Below are positions 20,941 through 30,489 of a stretch of 64,000 bases of DNA, piece after piece. The notes under the pieces are model-generated. The model made no database searches. It was given only the letters and a program-made list of their open reading frames with translations, and had not been told where the DNA came from. Origin of the DNA: Variovorax sp. S12S4. Its GTDB lineage: Bacteria > Pseudomonadota > Gammaproteobacteria > Burkholderiales > Burkholderiaceae_C. The translations under genes were made by a program, and so were the position numbers. Position 1 is the stretch's first letter. The number at the start of each line of letters is the position of its first letter. The stretch lies in the NCBI RefSeq assembly GCF_023195515.1, contig NZ_JALPKR020000002.1:5123001-5187000 (forward strand), read 5' to 3'.

Positions 20941-21064
20941 TGGGTTCTCCGGATGGTTACGGTCGCCCGGAGCCCCAGGCGCGTTGCCTGCGGACTGCTG
21001 CTTAAGGGGAAGATGGCGTTGTAGGCGGCCGGGCGACGCTATTGCGAGTAAGCCCCCGATTGTA
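20941..21064 (-). promoter_or_regulatory. carA promoter (-10) and structured leader
   Basis: On the minus strand TACAAT (21064-21059) is a good -10 box; no clear -35 is seen. Transcription would begin near 21052, giving a leader of about 110 nt before the GTG of carA. The leader contains two small hairpins: CAGGC/GCCTG (20976-20990) and CTCCGG/CCGGAG (20947-20952 with 20967-20972). The latter covers the ribosome-binding GGAG, so it could modulate translation. I see no leader peptide. Confidence 0.45.
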
Positions 21065-21138
21065 GCCCGGCGGCGTCACCCTCCTGACTTGAAAGGCCGG
21101 AAAACATACGAGGCCGACGCCTTTATGGCGTCCGGGAA

Positions 21139-21933
21139 TCAGGAATTCACCCGCGCAAGGCCGGCCGCGCCGCTCGCGTGCAGGCAGATGGCGGCCGCGG
21201 CAGCCACGTTCAGCGATTCCTCGCCGCCGGGCTGCGCAATGCGGATGTGGTGCGTTGCCCGGGCTTCCAGCGCCGCGGAAACGCCCTGCCCCTCGTGCCC
21301 CATGAGCCAGGCGCAGGGATGCGGCAGCCTGGCCTCGTGCAGCCATTCGCCCCGGTGCGAGCTGGTGGCCACCAGCGGCACCTTCAGCTCGTCGAGCGCA
21401 TCGGCTTCCACGCCTTCGATCAACCGCAGGCCGAAATGGGCGCCCATGCCTGCCCGCAGCACCTTGGGCGCCCACAACGCGGCCGTGCCCTTGAGCGCAA
21501 TCACCTGCCTGAACCCGAAAGCCGCCGCGCTGCGCAGGATGGAACCGGCATTACCGGCGTCCTGGAGGCGGTCGAGCACGACGCTGGGCGCGTCGGGCAG
21601 CAGCGCCGGCCGCTCAGGCAGATCGAGCACGAAACCCATGGGCGCGGGCGACTCCAGTCCGCTGGCCCCGCGCAAGAGATCGTCGTCGACCACTACGGTT
21701 TTTATAGCAACACTCGCCCATTCGGCAGGACACTGCGGCCAGAACGATTCTGAAAAAACGGCGATGGCGGGCTTGATGCCCCTGGCGAGCGCCGCGCGGC
21801 AGAGGTGATCGCCCTCCAGCCACACGCGGCCGAGCTTGCGGTAGGCACCGGGGTCCTGGGCCAGCTTGCGCAAGTCCTTGAGCAGCGGGTTGTCGCGCGA
21901 GCTGATGTGGCTCGCGCCCGATGGAGTGGTCAT
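21139..21933 (-). CDS. TrmH/SpoU-family RNA 2'-O-methyltransferase
   Basis: A 264-residue SPOUT-class methyltransferase. It has an N-terminal RNA-binding substrate domain (SSRDNPLLKDLRKLAQDP) and a C-terminal knot domain with the three motifs: LDRLQDAGNAGSILRSAAAFG near 125, LMGHEGQGVS near 220 and the final SLNVAAAAAICLHA. It uses SAM to methylate a ribose in tRNA or rRNA; the exact site is not deducible. It is the last gene of the lpx-rnhB transcript, 12 bp after rnhB. Confidence 0.9.
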   Translation of the reverse strand: MTTPSGASHISSRDNPLLKDLRKLAQDPGAYRKLGRVWLEGDHLCRAALARGIKPAIAVFSESFWPQCPAEWASVAIKTVVVDDDLLRGASGLESPAPMGFVLDLPERPALLPDAPSVVLDRLQDAGNAGSILRSAAAFGFRQVIALKGTAALWAPKVLRAGMGAHFGLRLIEGVEADALDELKVPLVATSSHRGEWLHEARLPHPCAWLMGHEGQGVSAALEARATHHIRIAQPGGEESLNVAAAAAICLHASGAAGLARVNS

Positions 21934-21945
21934 GCGTCGGGAATC

Positions 21946-22664
21946 TCAGGGCGCCGTGCGCAAGTCGAGATGCACGGTCTCGACCGTTGAGGCGGCCACC
22001 GCGAGCGGCATGGAGGCTTCGGCCGGCACGGCAGCCTCGCCGGCTGCACGTGCCAGGGCCGCGGCCACCGGGCTGAACGAGCGGCGGTGGTGAACGCAGG
22101 CGCCATGGCGCAGCAGCGCCTCCAGATGCTCCGGCGTGCCGTAGCCCTTGTGGCCGGCAAAACCATAGTGGGGAAATTCGACGTGCAGTTGCTCGCACAG
22201 GCGGTCGCGGTGGACCTTGGCGAGGATGGAGGCAGCCGAGATCGCCTTGACCCGCGCGTCGCCCTTCACGATGGCCTCGGCCAGCACATCGAGTGTGGGC
22301 AATCGGTTGCCGTCGACCAGCACTTTCGCAGGCTTGAGGCGCAGCCCTCCACCGCGCGGCGCATCGCGAGCATCGTGGCCTGCAGGATGTTGTGGGTGTC
22401 GATTTCCTCGACCGTGGCCTGCGCCACCGAGCAGCACAGCGCTTTTGCAAGAATCTGGTCGTGCAGGCGCTCGCGCTGGAGCGCCGTAAGCGTCTTGGAG
22501 TCGGCCAGTCCGCGGATCGGCCGTTGGTCGTCCAGGATGACGGCCGCGGCCACCACCGGGCCGGCCAGCGGTCCGCGGCCCGCTTCGTCCACGCCCGCAA
22601 CAAGGCCCGGCGCGTCCCACACCAGGGCCGCCTGCTCAGCCTTCAAGAACTTTCTGGATCGCAT
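21946..22664 (-). pseudogene. rnhB: Ribonuclease HII, frameshifted as sequenced
   Basis: Cleaves RNA in RNA-DNA hybrids and removes single ribonucleotides. The N-terminal frame from ATG 22664 has [17 protein letters not shown], with the catalytic Asp-Glu, and reads to AMRRAVEG. The rest of the gene ([16 protein letters not shown], then [14 protein letters not shown]) continues in a different frame. The break is at the CCC run 22345-22347 (plus strand): one missing base there (GGG to GGGG on the coding strand) restores one full-length protein. The start overlaps the lpxB end by 29 bp. A sequencing error is more likely than true loss, because the protein is otherwise perfectly conserved. Confidence 0.85.
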
Positions 22665-23783
22665 CGGCGCAAAGTGTCGGCGTATCGCGCTGCAGTTGCA
22701 CGTGCAGCTCTGAAAATTTTTGTTGCAGCGCCCGGGTTTTTTCAGGTGCATCGAGCCATTCCAGCGTGGCGTGGGCCAGCGCCTCCGGCGTGGCTGCCTC
22801 CTGCAGCAGCTCGGGCACCACGAACTCGCGCGCCAGGATGTTGGGCAAACCGACCCAGGGCTGGAGCTGCTTGCGCTGCATCAGGCGCCACGAGAGCGCG
22901 TTCATGTTGTACGCGATGACCATCGGCCGCTTGAACAGCGCTGCCTCGAGCGTGGCGGTGCCGCTGGCAATCAGCGTCACGTCGCACGCAGCCAGCGCGG
23001 CGTGCGACTGGCCGTCGAGCAGCTTCACCCGGCCCGCCGCGCCACTGGCCTGCAACAAGGCCTCGACCTCCACGCGGAGCCCCGGAAGGATGGGGGCGAC
23101 AAACTGAAGTGCCGGCCTTGCCTTGAGCATTTGCGCCGCGGCGGCGAAGAATCGCGCGGCCAGATAACGCACCTCCGAACGGCGGCTGCCGGGCAGCAAG
23201 GCGACGACCTGCGCATCCGGCGCCAGGCCCAACGTTGCGCGGGCGGCGCCACGGTCGGGTGCCATCGGAATCACATTGGCCAGCGGATGGCCGACGTAGC
23301 TGCCCTGCACCCCGTTTTCCGCCAGCAGCGCGGGCTCGAACGGAAAGATGCACAGCACATGGTCGGCCGCGGCGCGAATCTTTTCGATGCGCTCTGCGCG
23401 CCAGGCCCAGATCGAAGGACAGACGAAGTGAACAGTCTTCATGCCGCGGCTGCGCAACCCAGCCTCGAGATCGAGGTTGAAATCGGGTGCGTCCACGCCA
23501 ATGAAGAGTTCGGGCCACTCGCGCAGCAGCCGTGCCTTGAGCTGGCGGCGGATGCCGGCAATTTCGGCATAGTGGCGCAGCACCTCGATATAGCCGCGCA
23601 CCGCGAGTTTTTCTTGCGGCCACCAGCTCTGGAAACCGTGCGCGAGCATTCGGGGCCGCCGATGCCGGCGGTCTGGAGCGATGGCCAACGCGCCTGCAGG
23701 CCGTCCAGGAGCAGGCCGGCCAGCAGGTCGCCGGACGCCTCTCCCGCGACCAGCGCGAACCGTCGCTGTTCGTCCTTGCCCAT
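22636..23783 (-). pseudogene. lpxB: Lipid-A-disaccharide synthase, frameshifted as sequenced
   Basis: Joins UDP-2,3-diacylglucosamine and lipid X to form the lipid A disaccharide; peripheral inner-membrane GT19 enzyme. The first 40-odd codons from ATG 23783 (FALVAGEASGDLLAG, then TAGIGGP) and the remainder (RMLAHGFQSWWPQEKLAV onwards to 22636) are in different frames. The break is at the GGGG run 23652-23655 (plus strand). Adding one base there gives one intact protein with the expected GGPxM(L)AxG join. The downstream part has the normal VCPSIWAWR, LLPGSRRSEV and IASGTATLEAAL. lpxB is normally essential, so a sequencing error is the first explanation. Confidence 0.88.
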
Positions 23784-23790
23784 GCGACTG

Positions 23791-24585
23791 CTACTTCCAG
23801 CGCGCGATGCCGCGCGTCGAGTTGAAGAGAAAACGCTCCATCAGCGCCACGTCCTCGGCCGCTTCAGGGGTTTCGGCCGCCAAGGCGTTGATGCCGGCGC
23901 GCGCTTCTTCGAGCGTCTTGCCCTGACGGTACAGCAGGCGATGCATCTGCTTCACCGCCGCAAGGCGGGGTGCCGAAAAATCGCGCCGGCGCAGACCCAC
24001 GACGTTGAAGCCGCGCACAGCCAGCGGGTTGCCGTCGACCAGCATGAAGGGAGGCACGTCCTGCGACACGGCACTGGCAAAACCCACCATGGCGTGCGCG
24101 CCGATCGAAACGAACTGGTGAATGCCCGTCAGCCCGCCGATCGTGACCCAGTCGGCCAGATGCACGTGGCCGGCCAATGTGGTGTTGTTGGCCAAGGTGG
24201 TGTGGTCATCGACACGGCAGTCGTGCGCGATGTGCGTGTACGCCATGATCCAGTTGTCGTTGCCCACGCGCGTGATGCCGCCCGCCCCCGGCACGCCGAG
24301 GTTGAAGGTGCAGAACTCGCGAATGACGTTGCGGTCGCCAATGACCAGCTCGGTCGGCTCGCCGGCGTATTTCTTGTCCTGCGGCACGGCGCCCAGCGAA
24401 GAAAACTGGAAGATCCGGTTGTCGCGGCCGATGGTGGTGCGGCCCTCGATCACGCAATGCGCGCCGATGGTCGTCCCGGCGCCAACCCGCACATGAGGGC
24501 CGATGATGGTGTACGGCCCGACCGAAACCGAGGCGTCGAGTTCTGCCTTCGGATCGATGAGCGCTGTCGGATGAACCTGCGTCAT
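23791..24585 (-). CDS. lpxA: UDP-N-acetylglucosamine acyltransferase
   Basis: First committed acylation of lipid A: transfers 3-hydroxyacyl from ACP to the 3-OH of UDP-GlcNAc. It is 264 residues, close to E. coli LpxA (262). A left-handed beta-helix of hexapeptide repeats runs from about residue 5 to 190 ([20 protein letters not shown]), with the catalytic-His region [10 protein letters not shown]. Start ATG 24585 matches the family ([12 protein letters not shown]). It lies between fabZ (23 bp upstream) and lpxB (7 bp downstream) in the usual order. Confidence 0.97.
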   Translation of the reverse strand: MTQVHPTALIDPKAELDASVSVGPYTIIGPHVRVGAGTTIGAHCVIEGRTTIGRDNRIFQFSSLGAVPQDKKYAGEPTELVIGDRNVIREFCTFNLGVPGAGGITRVGNDNWIMAYTHIAHDCRVDDHTTLANNTTLAGHVHLADWVTIGGLTGIHQFVSIGAHAMVGFASAVSQDVPPFMLVDGNPLAVRGFNVVGLRRRDFSAPRLAAVKQMHRLLYRQGKTLEEARAGINALAAETPEAAEDVALMERFLFNSTRGIARWK

Positions 24586-24608
24586 GCCTTGTTGTAACCG
24601 CCGCAAGA

Positions 24609-25058
24609 TCAGTTGATCTGGCGCATGGCGCACATGAGCGTGGCCTCGCAGGCGAGCTCGGCGCCCACCAGGGCACGGCCCTTGAACTTGGAAATGCCGG
24701 CCTTCATGCGCTCGATCTCGACTTCGAGCGTGAGCTGGTCGCCCGGCTCCACGGGGCGCTTGAAGCGCGCACCGTCGATGGCTGCAAAGTAGTAGACCGT
24801 GTTGTCGTCGGGCACGATGTCCAGCGAATGGAACGACAGCAGCGCCGCCGCCTGCGCCATGGCTTCGAGCATCAGCACGCCCGGCATCACCGGGCGGTGG
24901 GGAAAGTGGCCGTTGAAGAACGGCTCGTTCATCGTCACGTTCTTGAGCGCCGTGATGCGCTTGCCCTTTTCCATGTCCAGCACGCGATCCACCAGCAGGA
25001 ACGGGTAACGGTGGGGCAGCAGCTTGAGGATTTGATGGATATCGAGCGTCGTCGTCAT
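24609..25058 (-). CDS. fabZ: 3-hydroxyacyl-ACP dehydratase FabZ
   Basis: Dehydrates 3-hydroxyacyl-ACP in fatty acid elongation and competes with LpxA/LpxD for substrate. It is 149 residues, a single hotdog fold. [14 protein letters not shown] is near residue 12, and the catalytic His is in [19 protein letters not shown] with the conserved Glu in that helix. I chose ATG 25058, which has AGGA 10 bp upstream; an in-frame ATG about ten codons earlier is possible. It sits between lpxD and lpxA. Confidence 0.97.
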   Translation of the reverse strand: MTTTLDIHQILKLLPHRYPFLLVDRVLDMEKGKRITALKNVTMNEPFFNGHFPHRPVMPGVLMLEAMAQAAALLSFHSLDIVPDDNTVYYFAAIDGARFKRPVEPGDQLTLEVEIERMKAGISKFKGRALVGAELACEATLMCAMRQIN

Positions 25059-25081
25059 GATTTTCTGTTCCTGCATCGTCT

Positions 25082-26059
25082 TCATTTTTTCTGGGGTGCC
25101 TTCTCCAGCGCCTTCAGTCGTTCGCGCAGGCTGTGCAACTGCTTGAGCGTTGCAGCATTTTTTTCCCAGCTCGCATTGTCGTCGATGGGGAACATGCCGG
25201 TGTACTGGCCGGCCTTGTGGATCGAGCGTGTGACCACCGTGGCCGCCGAAACGTGCACGCCATCGGCAACGGTCAGGTGACCCAGCACGATGGCACCACC
25301 GCCGAAAGTGCAGTGCGCGCCGATGGTGGCACTGCCCGCCACGCCGACGCAGCCCGCCATGGCCGTGTGCTTGCCCACGCGCACGTTGTGGCCGATCTGG
25401 ATGAGGTTGTCGAGCTTCACGCCGTCTTCGATGACGGTGTCGTCGAGCGCGCCGCGGTCGATGCAGGTGTTGGCCCCGATCTCGACGTCGTTGCCGATGC
25501 GCACTGCGCCCAACTGCTCGATCTTGACCCACTCTCCCTTGTGCGGCGCCAGGCCAAAGCCGTCGGCGCCGATCACCACGCCGGGATGCAGCAGGCAGCG
25601 CTCGCCGACCACGCAGTCTTCGCTGATGGTCACGCGCGACTTCAGCACCGTGCCGGCTCCGATGCGTGCACCCCGCTCCAGCACGCACAAGGCGCCGATG
25701 CGCGCTGTCGGGTCCACATGGGCTTCGGGGTGGATGACCGCGGAGGGATGGATGCGATCGGCTTCGGGGCGCGCATGGTGCGCCTTCCAGAGTTGGGTGA
25801 GCCGCGCAAAGTAGAGGTACGGATCGGCCGCGACGATGAACGCTCCGCGCGCCGCTGCCGCCTCGCGCATGGCCGGCGAAACGATCACGCAGGCGGCCTT
25901 GGATGCCGCCAATTCCTGCTGGTATTTGGGATGGCTCAGGAAACTGAGCGCATCGGGCTGAGCATTCTGAAGCGGCGCAAGCCGCTCGATGGAGAGCGCG
26001 GCGTCCCCGTGGAGCTCGCCCCCGAGGGCGTCAACAATGGCTCCGAGCTGCAATGCCAC
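25082..26059 (-). CDS. lpxD: UDP-3-O-acylglucosamine N-acyltransferase
   Basis: Adds the N-linked 3-hydroxyacyl chain in lipid A synthesis. It is 325 residues: an N-terminal uridine-binding domain (about 1-100), a hexapeptide-repeat beta helix (about 105-290) with the catalytic-His region, and a short C-terminal helix ([16 protein letters not shown]). The start appears to be GTG 26059, 15 bp after the skp stop. No Shine-Dalgarno is visible and the start codon lies in a hairpin stem, so translation may depend on ribosomes finishing skp. Confidence 0.96.
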   Translation of the reverse strand: MALQLGAIVDALGGELHGDAALSIERLAPLQNAQPDALSFLSHPKYQQELAASKAACVIVSPAMREAAAARGAFIVAADPYLYFARLTQLWKAHHARPEADRIHPSAVIHPEAHVDPTARIGALCVLERGARIGAGTVLKSRVTISEDCVVGERCLLHPGVVIGADGFGLAPHKGEWVKIEQLGAVRIGNDVEIGANTCIDRGALDDTVIEDGVKLDNLIQIGHNVRVGKHTAMAGCVGVAGSATIGAHCTFGGGAIVLGHLTVADGVHVSAATVVTRSIHKAGQYTGMFPIDDNASWEKNAATLKQLHSLRERLKALEKAPQKK

Positions 26060-26075
26060 GCCGTTTTTGCGGCGT
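26059..26075 (-). promoter_or_regulatory. Hairpin at the skp-lpxD junction
   Basis: ACGCCG (26059-26064) and CGGCGT (26070-26075) pair around a 6-nt loop. In the minus-strand mRNA the stem begins within the skp stop codon and ends on the first base of the lpxD GTG start. It may hold the lpxD start closed until skp is translated. Confidence 0.4.
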
Positions 26076-26623
26076 TATTTGCCGCCCGCAGGCGCGGAAG
26101 AAGTGGTCGAGGCGTTCAGCGCCTTGATCACCTTGTCCGTGATGTCGTGCTTCGGATTGATGTAGATCGCCTCCTGCAGGATGGCGTCGTACTTTTCAGC
26201 CTCGGCCACCTGCTTCACCACGCGGTTGGCACGCTCGTAGACCTGCTGGAGCTCTTCGTTCTTGCGCGCATTGAGGTCTTCCTGGAACTCGCGGCGGCGG
26301 CGCTGGAAATCACGGTCCTGGTCGACCAACGCGCGCTGGCGTGCCGTACGCTGGCTTTCCGACAAGGTAGGCGCCTCGCGCTCGAACCTTTCGGAGGCCG
26401 ACTTCAAAGCCTCGCCCTGCGTCGTGAGGTCTTTCTCGCGCTTGAGGAACTCGGACTCGAGCTTGGCTTGCGCAGCCTTGGCCGGCTGGGCTTCGCGCAG
26501 CACGCGGTCCGGATTCACGAATCCGATGCGAAAAGTCTCCTGCGCCTTCGCAGCAGGCGCGGCAACCAGCGCAAAAACGGGGATCAACAACGCGCCAGCT
26601 GCGGCGCGGATCAAATGCGTCAT
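26075..26623 (-). CDS. skp: OmpH/Skp family periplasmic chaperone
   Basis: Periplasmic chaperone that holds unfolded outer-membrane proteins for BamA. It is 182 residues with a clear signal peptide (MTHLIRAAAGALLIPVFALV..., probable cleavage after AKA near residue 27). The body is a long, charged, alpha-helical hairpin (about 45-160) rich in Glu, Lys and Arg, then a Ser/Ala-rich tail. It is directly abutted to bamA (no intervening base) and precedes lpxD, the conserved bamA-skp-lpxD order. Confidence 0.93.
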   Translation of the reverse strand: MTHLIRAAAGALLIPVFALVAAPAAKAQETFRIGFVNPDRVLREAQPAKAAQAKLESEFLKREKDLTTQGEALKSASERFEREAPTLSESQRTARQRALVDQDRDFQRRRREFQEDLNARKNEELQQVYERANRVVKQVAEAEKYDAILQEAIYINPKHDITDKVIKALNASTTSSAPAGGK

Positions 26624-29056
26624 TTAGAAAGAAGTTCCGATCTGGAATTGCAAGCGCTGAATTCTATCCTTCGGGATCGTGACGAAGCCGGTCGCCGGAT
26701 CCACCACTTCCTTCTGGGACCTGATGGGGAAGGCGTAGGCCAGGCGCAGCGGCCCGAGCGGCGAAATCCAGCTGACGCCGAGGCCGACGGAGGCGCGCAG
26801 CTTCTTCTGGGCCTTGTACTGGGCGTCGGTCAGGCCTTCGGCCCGCGAGCCGAACACATTGCCGACGTCGAAGAAGCCGTACAGGCGCAGAGTGCGGTCG
26901 TTGCCGGCGCCGGGGAACGGCGTGCTGAGCTCGGCATTGAAGATCGCCTTCTTGGTGCCGCCCAGGGCGGCGCCTTCGGTCTGGCCGAGAACAGCAATCG
27001 GTGCGTCGCGCGGGCCAAGCGAGTTCTGCTCGAAGCCGCGGATCGAGCCGAGGCCACCAGCGTAGAAATTCTTGAAGATCGGGTAGACCTTGCCGCCGTA
27101 GGCTTTTGCGTAGCCGACTTCGCCGTTGATTGCGAAGGTGTACTGCTTGTTGATTGGGAAGAACTGCTGGTACTGGTAGCTCGTCTTGAGGTACTTCATG
27201 TCGCCACCGACACCCAGTTCGAGGTTGGCGCGCTGCAGGCGGCCGCTCGTCGGAATCAGCGCGCTGTCGCGGTTGTCGCGGCCCCAGCCGATGGTCAATG
27301 GCACGCCCCACACGCTGTCCTGATCGCATCCCGTGATAAAGATGTTGGAGGCATCCACCTTGCACTGGAAGTAGTCGCGGTACGACTTCGGCGTCAGGAG
27401 GGCAAACGAGCTCTGCGCGTCAAAAGCGTAACGCTCAAGCCCGATACCGAAGAAGACCGTGTCGACTTCGCTGAACGGCACGCCAAAGCGGATCGAAGCG
27501 CCCTGGTTGACCAGCTTGTAGTCGCCGTCGACCGAGTAGTTGTACGGCCGCGTCGTGGTGTGATAGACGCTCACCGTGCGCGAGATGCCGTCCTGCGTGA
27601 AGTACGGGTCGGTGGTGGTCAGCGAAAGCGTGCGGTTGTACTTGCTGGTGTTGACCTGCAAGCCGAGGAAGTTGCCCGAACCGAACACGTTCTCCTGCGA
27701 GATACCGAAGGTGAGGGCCACCTTCTCGGCGCTGGAGTAGCCGGCGCCGAGCTGCAGGCTACCCGTGGGCTTTTCCGCCACGTTCACGACCAGGTCGACC
27801 TGGTCGGGCGAACCCGGGATTTCCTGGGTTTCGACGTTCACTTCGGTGAAGAAGCCGAGGCGGTCCACGCGGTCGCGCGAGATCTTGATCTTGTCGCCGT
27901 CGTACCACGAAGCTTCGAACTGGCGGAACTCGCGCCGGATCACTTCGTCGCGCGTCTTGGCGTTGCCGCCCACGGCCACGCGGCGCACATAAACGCGGCG
28001 CGACGGTTCAGCTTGCAGCGTCAGCGTCACGCGGTTGTTGACGCGGTCGATTTCAGGACGGGCCTGGACGCGCGCAAACGCGTAGCCGAAGGTGCCGAAA
28101 TAGTCGGTGAAGGCCTTGGTGGTTTCGGTGACCTGCTCGCCGTTGTACGGCTCGCCGGGCTTGATGGTCACGAGCGACTTGAACTCTTCGTCGCGGCCGA
28201 GGTAGTTGCCGTCGAGTTTGACGCCGGCCACCACGAATTTTTCACCTTCGGTGATGTTCACCGTCACCGTCAGGTCCTGCCGGTCGGGCGAAATGGCCAC
28301 CTGGGTCGAATCGATGCGGAACTCGAGGTAGCCGCGGGTGATGTAGTACGAGCGGAGCGTTTCCAGGTCGGCGTTCAGCTTGGTGCGCGAGTACTGGTTC
28401 GACTTGGTGTACCAGCTCATGAAGCCGCCGCTGTCCTGGTCGAACAGGCTCAGCAGCGTCGATTCGCTGAAGGCCTTGTTGCCGACCACGCGCACTTCGC
28501 GGATGCGGGCCGAATCGCCCTCGATCACGGTGAACGTGAGGTTGACGCGGTTGCGCTCGATGGGCGTGACCGTGGTCACGACCTGCGCGTTGTAGAGGCT
28601 GCGGCTCACGTACTGGCGCTTGAGCTCCTGCTCGGCACGGTCGGCCAGGGCCTTGTCGTAGGGCCGGCCGTCGGTCAGGCCGACTTCGCGCAGCGCCTTC
28701 TGGAGCGCGGCCTTGTCGAATTCCTTGGTGCCGACGAAATCGACGTCAGCGATGGTGGGCCGCTCTTCGACGATCACCACCAGCACGTTGCCGTTGACGT
28801 CGATGCGCACGTCCTTGAACAAACCCAGGTCGAACAGCGCGCGGATGGCGGCCGATCCGCGTTCATCGCTGTAGGTATCGCCCACACGCAGCGGCAGCGA
28901 CGCGAAGATCGTGCCGGGCTCCACGCGTTGCAAGCCTTCGACGCGAATGTCGCGCACCGTGAAAGGCTCGACGGCCCAGGCTGCGGTGGCCGCCAGGGCG
29001 CTGGCCACTACCGCGGCAACGCTACGCAGGCGAAAGCGACTGAAGTTTGTGTTCAT
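26624..29056 (-). CDS. bamA: Outer membrane protein assembly factor BamA
   Basis: Central Omp85 insertase of the BAM complex in the outer membrane. It is 810 residues. The signal peptide ends at AWA (about residue 28). Five POTRA repeats follow (about 29-430; the first begins FTVRDIRVEGLQRVEPGT), then a 16-stranded barrel with the lid-lock motif region GGLGSIRGFE. The last residue is Phe (QIGTSF), the normal BAM signal. ATG 29056 gives the proper signal peptide; the longer frame adds unconserved sequence. It follows rseP by 38 bp. Confidence 0.98.
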   Translation of the reverse strand: MNTNFSRFRLRSVAAVVASALAATAAWAVEPFTVRDIRVEGLQRVEPGTIFASLPLRVGDTYSDERGSAAIRALFDLGLFKDVRIDVNGNVLVVIVEERPTIADVDFVGTKEFDKAALQKALREVGLTDGRPYDKALADRAEQELKRQYVSRSLYNAQVVTTVTPIERNRVNLTFTVIEGDSARIREVRVVGNKAFSESTLLSLFDQDSGGFMSWYTKSNQYSRTKLNADLETLRSYYITRGYLEFRIDSTQVAISPDRQDLTVTVNITEGEKFVVAGVKLDGNYLGRDEEFKSLVTIKPGEPYNGEQVTETTKAFTDYFGTFGYAFARVQARPEIDRVNNRVTLTLQAEPSRRVYVRRVAVGGNAKTRDEVIRREFRQFEASWYDGDKIKISRDRVDRLGFFTEVNVETQEIPGSPDQVDLVVNVAEKPTGSLQLGAGYSSAEKVALTFGISQENVFGSGNFLGLQVNTSKYNRTLSLTTTDPYFTQDGISRTVSVYHTTTRPYNYSVDGDYKLVNQGASIRFGVPFSEVDTVFFGIGLERYAFDAQSSFALLTPKSYRDYFQCKVDASNIFITGCDQDSVWGVPLTIGWGRDNRDSALIPTSGRLQRANLELGVGGDMKYLKTSYQYQQFFPINKQYTFAINGEVGYAKAYGGKVYPIFKNFYAGGLGSIRGFEQNSLGPRDAPIAVLGQTEGAALGGTKKAIFNAELSTPFPGAGNDRTLRLYGFFDVGNVFGSRAEGLTDAQYKAQKKLRASVGLGVSWISPLGPLRLAYAFPIRSQKEVVDPATGFVTIPKDRIQRLQFQIGTSF

Positions 29057-29094
29057 CTGTGAATTGGGCCGGCGCGGAAAGGGCCGGCAGAAAG

Positions 29095-30465
29095 TTAACC
29101 AAAGAGCCGCGTGACGTCGTTGAAAAGTGCGACCGACATCATGACCAGCAGCAAAGCGACACCGCCGCGCTGAAGCCGTTCCATCCAAGCGTCAGAGACG
29201 CTCTTGCCGGTCAGGCCCTCCCAAAGATAATACATCAGGTGTCCCCCATCGAGGACCGGCAGCGGCATGAGATTGAGCACACCCAGGCTCACGCTGATCA
29301 GCGCAAGGAACACCAGGTACTGGGTCAGCCCGAGGCTTGCGGACTTGCCGGCATAGTCGGCGATCGTGAGCGGCCCGCTCAAGTTCTTGAGCGAAGCTTC
29401 GCCGATGACCATCTTGCCCATCATGCGGACGGTGAGCGCCGAGACCTCCCAGGTGCGCACAATGCCGCGCCAGACACCATCGACGGGGCCCTGCCGGACC
29501 GTGACCATTTCGGGCGGCGCGCCCACGTAGGCGCCGATCCGGCCGACCTTCACGCCCGCCTCTTCACGCAGCTCCGGCCTGACTTCGAGCTCGACCAGCT
29601 GGCCGCCGCGCTGCACCTGCCAGGTTTGAACGCGCGGCTGATCGCCGTCGATCGAAGTCCGGATCAACTCGCGCAATTGCTGACCGTCGACGATGGGCGT
29701 GTTGCCGATGGCCCGGACCAGATCGCCGTTATGCAGGCCGGCGCGTTCTGCGGTGCTGCCCGCCATGACCTCACCGATCTCGGGACGCGTGAGCGGAGCG
29801 AGCACGCCGATCTTGCGGAACATCTGCGGGTCGGCGTCCTTGGCCTGCATGCGGCTCAGCGGCAGCACGATCTGGCGTTCGGGCCGGCCGCCCTCGCCTG
29901 CGATTTCAAGCGTCAGGTCCTGGCCGTCGAGGGCGCCGCGCGTCATGCGCCAGCGAAGGTCTTCGAACGACTGCACCGGCTCCAGGTCGCCGTCGAAGCC
30001 GGCGCGCGTGATGTGCTCACCGCCGCGCAAGCCTGCGGCTTCCGCGAGCGAGGCCGCAACGGGGCGGGCCAGCTTGGCGACGGGCTCATCCACGCCGATC
30101 CAGTTGACGGCTGTATAGAGCACCACCGCGAGCAGCAGGTTGGCGATGGGCCCGGCGGCGACGATGGCCGCGCGCGCACGCAGCGGCTGGGTGTTGAAGG
30201 CGCGGTGCCGTTCTTCGGGTGCTACCGGCCCTTCGCGCTCATCGAGCATCTTGACGTAGCCGCCAAGGGGGAATGCGCCGATGACGAATTCGGTCGACTG
30301 GCCGGGATGCTGGCGCTTGGGCTGCCAACGGTACAGCGTCTTGCCGAAGCCGACCGAGAACCGCAGCACCTTGACGCCGCAAGCGACGGCGACGCGATAG
30401 TGGCCGTATTCGTGCACGGCAATCAGCACGCCGATGGCAACCACAAAGGCTATGACAGTGAGCAT
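29095..30465 (-). CDS. rseP: RIP metalloprotease RseP
   Basis: Site-2 intramembrane protease that cleaves anti-sigma factors (RseA type) and signal-peptide remnants. It is 456 residues with about four membrane helices. The zinc motif is HEYGH (18-22) in the first helix; the third zinc ligand is in NLMPLPVLDGGHL near the C-terminus. Two PDZ domains lie between (about 120-310), with GSTAERAGLHNGDLVRAIG in the second. It lies between dxr (24 bp upstream) and bamA, the usual place. Confidence 0.96.
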   Translation of the reverse strand: MLTVIAFVVAIGVLIAVHEYGHYRVAVACGVKVLRFSVGFGKTLYRWQPKRQHPGQSTEFVIGAFPLGGYVKMLDEREGPVAPEERHRAFNTQPLRARAAIVAAGPIANLLLAVVLYTAVNWIGVDEPVAKLARPVAASLAEAAGLRGGEHITRAGFDGDLEPVQSFEDLRWRMTRGALDGQDLTLEIAGEGGRPERQIVLPLSRMQAKDADPQMFRKIGVLAPLTRPEIGEVMAGSTAERAGLHNGDLVRAIGNTPIVDGQQLRELIRTSIDGDQPRVQTWQVQRGGQLVELEVRPELREEAGVKVGRIGAYVGAPPEMVTVRQGPVDGVWRGIVRTWEVSALTVRMMGKMVIGEASLKNLSGPLTIADYAGKSASLGLTQYLVFLALISVSLGVLNLMPLPVLDGGHLMYYLWEGLTGKSVSDAWMERLQRGGVALLLVMMSVALFNDVTRLFG

Positions 30466-30489
30466 CCGAGTCCTCGGTTGTCCGGCGTA

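Noticed and set aside
22636..23783. lpxB and rnhB as genuine pseudogenes or programmed frameshifts
   Set aside because: Both breaks are in short homopolymers without a classical slippery heptamer, flanking sequence is fully conserved, and lpxB is normally essential; sequencing error is simpler.
25133..29062. 1309-codon open frame on the plus strand opposite lpxD, skp and bamA
   Set aside because: It is antisense to three certain genes and its protein is a His/Arg/Asp/Val-rich shadow with no motif, caused by high GC third positions.
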